From Clostridia bacterium (GTDB taxonomy: Bacteria > Bacillota > Clostridia > UBA1381), in the NCBI GenBank assembly GCA_017621875.1, contig JAGASE010000021.1, positions 1 through 64,000 on the forward strand: a stretch of DNA of 64,000 bases, read 5' to 3'. Numbering within the stretch: position 1 is the first letter of the stretch; every line of letters starts with the position of its first letter. The translations under genes and the position numbers were made by a program. This document shows positions 60,644 to 64,000 of this stretch, piece after piece. The notes below the pieces were generated by a model that ran no database searches, was not told where the DNA came from, and was given only the letters and a program-made list of their open reading frames with translations.

Positions 60644-62842
60644 ATGAAAAATGCAAAAATTACAGAATCGGAATATATAATGTCTAAGGAGGCACTCTAC
60701 GGTGCATTGTTCACTACCTCCAACGGATATATGGGAATCCGCGGAAGCTTTGAGGAAAATGCGACGCTTTCTGTTCAGGGAGGCTTTGTGCGTGGTCTTA
60801 TTGATGAAATCCCGTTTAACCAGCCTCTCAGCATTGAGAACGAATACATGCGTAAATTCTATGTCAATGAGGACGCGGCTAAGGACGCCGAAGTGCAGGA
60901 GGGAGTTATCAATTTCTGCGATATTCTGCTTGTGAGGATTTCTATAGACGGCGAAACCTTTTACCCATGGGAGGGCAGGATTTTAAGCTGGGAAAGAACG
61001 CTTGATATCGAAAATAACTGTCTTGTAAGAACTGTTCTTTGGGAAAGCGGCAAGGGCGATGTTACCGAGCTTTGCTTTGAACGCTTTGCAAGCTTTGCAA
61101 ACGACCACATATATGCCCAAAGGGTAAAAGTTACCCCTAAAAACCATGAAAAAGAGATAGAAATAACCTCCGGCGTGGATTTGAGAACAAAATCGGGCGG
61201 CTTTAAAATGTGCGAGCTTAAAAGTGCTGATTTTACCGATAATTCTGTCAGCTTTAAGCTCAGGACAAAGGGTAAGTATAATCATGAATTTAATATTTTT
61301 GTTCAAAACAGCTTTGAAACAGATAAAAATACAAATGACGGAAAATTTTTGACGCAGAGCGTGAAATATAAGTCGGAAAAGGATAAAAGCTATGTGCTGG
61401 AAAAGAAAACCTTTATAGTGACTTCGCGTGATACGGACGGTGCGACTTGTGAAAGAGAAATGCATTTGTCAAAGAGCTATAATGAGCTTTTTTCAGAGCA
61501 TAAAGCTGCGTGGAGCGAATTTTTTGCGAAAATAAATATCAATATCGAGGGCGATGACAGAGCAGACACTGCACTTCGTTTCTGCAGCTATCACACCGCG
61601 GTATCAATTCCGAGAAATGACAGCGTTCACAGCTTGGCGGCAAAAAATCTTACCGGTGAGGGCTATAACGATTATGTATGGTGGGATTGCGAGATTTATC
61701 AGTGCCCTGTGTTTGTGTATGCAGGAATTGACAGCGTAAAAAATGTGCTGATGTACCGCTATGACAGACTTTCGGCGGCAAAGGAAATTGCAAAGGCGGA
61801 GGGAAGATGCGGTGCGAGATATCCGTTTATTTCATCGGTAACGGGCGAGGAGAAGGTGTGGAAGCATGTACGTCACCCATATATGCAGTATCACGTTGTT
61901 GCAGACGTTGCGTGGAGCGTGCTGAATTATTATGCCGCAGCTTCGGACGATGAATTTATGGAGAAATACGGAATTGAGATACTTTCGGAAATCTGCGATT
62001 ACTGGGTGAGCCGTGTTGAAGAAGTGAACGGCAGGTATGAAATAAGCGGCGTTACCGGGTGTGACGAGCATCATCCGTATGTAAATAACGATGCGTACAC
62101 AAACTATCTTGTTCATTACGTTTTGGAAAATACCGCAAGACTTTGCAAAAAATTAAAAAAAACTGAAAACAGCGAGTGGAAAAAAGTTGCGGATAAGCTG
62201 TATCTTCCGATGGGAAGGGGCGGACTTATTCCGCAGTTTGACGGATATTTTGATTTAAGCAAAAGCCTTCAAAGCGAGGGTGGAGGCACAGGAAGCTTCC
62301 AGATGAAGACAGCAGGCGGAATGTATCACAAGAGTCAGGTGATAAAGCAGCCGGACGTTATGGTGTTGTTTTCTCATTTGCCTATTAGCTTTGATAAGTC
62401 GGTTTATGAGCGGAACTGGGACTATTATGAGGCTATGTGCGAGGCGTCCTCATCGCTTACCTTTCCTGTGCATGCAATATGTGCCTTTGACAATAATCAG
62501 CTTTATAAAGGCTATAAGTATTTTATGGAATGTGCCGAGATGGACCTTTGTGACCTTCACGGCTGTGCAAAGGACGGTGTTCATGCCGGCTGCTCGGCAG
62601 GTGCGTGGTACGCTGTTGTGCGTGGTCTTGCAGGAATTGAGATGCAGGAGGAATATGTAAAAATTGACACTAAAATGCTGCCGTGGTGGGAAAGCGTGAG
62701 CTTTAATCTGAAATGGCAGGGCAGTGAGTTCGGAGTGAAAATTGATAACGAAAAGGTAATAATTTCTCCAAAGGCTCCGATTACGGTTAATCACCGCGGA
62801 AAAATTTTTGCTGTACAGGATGAAACAGAGCTTAGCTTATAG
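60644..62842 (+). CDS. Glycoside hydrolase family 65 protein (disaccharide phosphorylase-like)
   Basis: A 732-residue cytosolic enzyme, near the family length. The N-terminal beta-sandwich (about 1-270; TTSNGYMGIRGSFEEN) is followed by an (alpha/alpha)6 barrel with VWWDCEIYQCP and the catalytic-acid segment TGCDEHHPYVNNDAYTN (E475). C-terminal phosphate-site-like features follow. GH65 includes maltose, trehalose, kojibiose and nigerose phosphorylases and some hydrolases. Motif changes (GCDEHH instead of GPDEYH, and WDCEIY instead of WDTEIF) suggest a divergent specificity. No beta-phosphoglucomutase gene is adjacent. It probably processes the disaccharide imported by the ABC system. Confidence 0.87.
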   Translation: MKNAKITESEYIMSKEALYGALFTTSNGYMGIRGSFEENATLSVQGGFVRGLIDEIPFNQPLSIENEYMRKFYVNEDAAKDAEVQEGVINFCDILLVRISIDGETFYPWEGRILSWERTLDIENNCLVRTVLWESGKGDVTELCFERFASFANDHIYAQRVKVTPKNHEKEIEITSGVDLRTKSGGFKMCELKSADFTDNSVSFKLRTKGKYNHEFNIFVQNSFETDKNTNDGKFLTQSVKYKSEKDKSYVLEKKTFIVTSRDTDGATCEREMHLSKSYNELFSEHKAAWSEFFAKININIEGDDRADTALRFCSYHTAVSIPRNDSVHSLAAKNLTGEGYNDYVWWDCEIYQCPVFVYAGIDSVKNVLMYRYDRLSAAKEIAKAEGRCGARYPFISSVTGEEKVWKHVRHPYMQYHVVADVAWSVLNYYAAASDDEFMEKYGIEILSEICDYWVSRVEEVNGRYEISGVTGCDEHHPYVNNDAYTNYLVHYVLENTARLCKKLKKTENSEWKKVADKLYLPMGRGGLIPQFDGYFDLSKSLQSEGGGTGSFQMKTAGGMYHKSQVIKQPDVMVLFSHLPISFDKSVYERNWDYYEAMCEASSSLTFPVHAICAFDNNQLYKGYKYFMECAEMDLCDLHGCAKDGVHAGCSAGAWYAVVRGLAGIEMQEEYVKIDTKMLPWWESVSFNLKWQGSEFGVKIDNEKVIISPKAPITVNHRGKIFAVQDETELSL

Positions 62843-62854
62843 AAAAAACTTAAG

Positions 62855-62889
62855 AGCATATCGGAATATTTTTTTCGATATGCTTTTTT
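62855..62889 (+). terminator. Terminator after the GH65 gene
   Basis: AGCATATCG (62855-62863) and CGATATGCT (62876-62884) form a 9-bp stem followed by TTTTT. Confidence 0.85.
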
Positions 62890-62902
62890 GCTGTGTAAAA
62901 TA

Positions 62903-62932
62903 TTGACTAAATAATGTAAATTGTGGTATAAT
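62903..62932 (+). promoter_or_regulatory. Promoter of the RNase J gene
   Basis: TTGACT (62903-62908), 18-bp spacer and TATAAT (62927-62932), about 44 bases before the GTG start. Confidence 0.8.
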
Positions 62933-62975
62933 AAAAATAATTGTTGTGTTCGGAAATAATAATGGAGGTAAAATA

Positions 62976-64000
62976 GTGACAAAAAAAAGTAAATTAAAGA
63001 TAATACCATTAGGCGGTCTTGATGAAATCGGAAAAAATATGACCGTCATCGAGTTCGGAAGCGAGATGATAATGGTAGACTGCGGAATGGCATTCCCGGA
63101 CGATGATATGCCGGGCGTTGACCTTGTGATTAATGACATTTCGTATGTAGAGAAGAACAGGCATAAGCTGAAGGGAATTTTTCTGACCCACGGGCACGAG
63201 GACCATATCGGCGGACTGCCGTATTTTCTTCGTCAGATAAATGTACCTGTTTACGGGACAAGGCTTACCTTGGGGCTTGTGGAGCATAAGCTTAAGGAGC
63301 ATAATCTTTTGTCTAAGGTGAAGCTTGTGCGTGCAAAGGCAGGCGACGTTGTACGCGTGGGAAATGCATTCTCGGTAGAGTTTATACGAACCAACCACTC
63401 TATTGCGGATTCTGCGGCACTTGCCATAAAAACACCTGTGGGAACAGTTATCCACATGGGTGATTTCAAAATTGACACCACTCCGATTGTGGGAGAAATG
63501 ATAGATATTGCAAGGCTCGGAGAGCTTGGAAACGAGGGTGTGCTTGCACTTATGTCGGACAGCACCAACGTAGAGCGTCCCGGATATGCGATGAGCGAGA
63601 GAACTGTAGGCAATAAGTTTGACGAGATTTTCAAAAACTGTAAAAAGAGAATTATTGTTGCAACCTTTGCGTCGAATGTGCATAGGGTGCAGCAGATTAT
63701 AAATGCGGCGGTTGAAAACGGCAGAAAGGTTGCCGTTTCCGGCAGAAGCATGGAGAATATTGTGGAGATTTCGATACTTCTCGGATACATGAAAATACCT
63801 GAGGGAGTACTAATCAATCTTGACCATATAAATAAATATCCGCCCGAAAAGATAGTTATAATCACAACAGGCTCACAGGGCGAGCCAATGAGCGCACTTA
63901 CAAGAATGGCATTTTCCGACCATAGAAAGGTAGAGGTTACCAAGGACGATCTTATAATAATTTCCGCAACACCAATTCCGGGTAACGAGAAAACCGTTTC
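62976..64000 (+). CDS. rnj: Ribonuclease J, 5' part (runs off the window)
   Basis: 341 codons of a beta-CASP metallo-beta-lactamase ribonuclease are visible; the 3' end lies outside the window. It starts GTG with GGAGG seven bases upstream. It opens with IIPLGGLDEIGKNM and MIMVDCGMAFPD. The zinc-binding motif HGHEDHIGG (H72, H74, D76, H77) and later HMGDFKID follow, then the beta-CASP region with ALMSDSTN and ITTGSQGEPMSALTRMA. RNase J degrades and matures RNA with 5'-exo and endonuclease activity in Firmicutes. Paralogue J1 versus J2 cannot be decided from this part. Confidence 0.95.
   Translation, partial: MTKKSKLKIIPLGGLDEIGKNMTVIEFGSEMIMVDCGMAFPDDDMPGVDLVINDISYVEKNRHKLKGIFLTHGHEDHIGGLPYFLRQINVPVYGTRLTLGLVEHKLKEHNLLSKVKLVRAKAGDVVRVGNAFSVEFIRTNHSIADSAALAIKTPVGTVIHMGDFKIDTTPIVGEMIDIARLGELGNEGVLALMSDSTNVERPGYAMSERTVGNKFDEIFKNCKKRIIVATFASNVHRVQQIINAAVENGRKVAVSGRSMENIVEISILLGYMKIPEGVLINLDHINKYPPEKIVIITTGSQGEPMSALTRMAFSDHRKVEVTKDDLIIISATPIPGNEKTV

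Noticed and set aside
63009-63943. Leftward reading frames at the right end
   Set aside because: They are antisense to RNase J, whose motifs are unambiguous.

Overview
The window looks like chromosomal DNA of a low-to-mid GC Gram-positive anaerobe of the Firmicutes, most likely class Clostridia and plausibly gut-associated. The evidence is AGGAGG-type ribosome binding sites, a glmS ribozyme, a glycine riboswitch on an alanine/glycine symporter, the maf-mreBCD-PBP2 cluster, YesM/YesN-type two-component genes, S-layer-homology (SLH) proteins and RNase J. I do not assign a genus. No rRNA, CRISPR array, transposase, integrase or prophage gene was seen.

Region 1 (1-16 kb) is mostly housekeeping. 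glmS-glmM are read leftwards behind a glmS ribozyme. A Na+/alanine-glycine symporter is read leftwards behind a single-aptamer glycine riboswitch with its own terminator. Then come a secreted BspA-type leucine-rich-repeat protein, a structured and repeat-rich intergenic stretch, tRNA-Arg(CCG), a rightward cell-shape operon (U32 protein, maf, mreB, mreC, mreD, PBP2) and methylglyoxal synthase.

Region 2 (16-39 kb) is the most unusual part and reads as one multi-component conflict or stress-signalling island. A leftward membrane protein with two RCK/TrkA-N-like domains and a C-terminal RyR-like domain is divergent from a Card1/Can2-like CARF-nuclease gene. That gene is followed by a CbbX-like AAA+ ATPase whose last three residues are IGF, and by a complete ClpP paralogue. 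A second promoter drives a membrane-anchored vWA protein, a 1221-residue tubulin/FtsZ-like GTPase, a two-TM protein of unknown function, and a 1457-residue membrane protein ending in a zinc ribbon plus HELTH metallopeptidase (DA1-like layout). After a perfect 19-bp hairpin come a single-domain RyR protein, then a TIR-Sel1 protein with its own promoter, a PIN-like/kinase-like/zinc-ribbon fusion and a TerY-type vWA protein. Candidate second-messenger makers (TIR), sensors (CARF, RyR), effectors (nuclease, ClpP with AAA+, metallopeptidase, channel-like protein) and scaffolds (tubulin, vWA pair, kinase-like protein) thus lie together. How they function together is inference.

Region 3 (39-63 kb) is a carbohydrate sensing, uptake and processing locus. 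It has a YesM-type histidine kinase and YesN-type regulator, two ABC sugar permeases and a lipoprotein binding protein (no ATPase gene), two SLH surface proteins, two tandem paralogous secreted proteins, two large secreted clan GH-A-like glycoside hydrolases with Ig-like repeats, and a cytoplasmic GH65-type phosphorylase/hydrolase. The likely sequence is glycan cleavage outside, ABC import, then GH65 processing inside. The window ends in the 5' part of RNase J.
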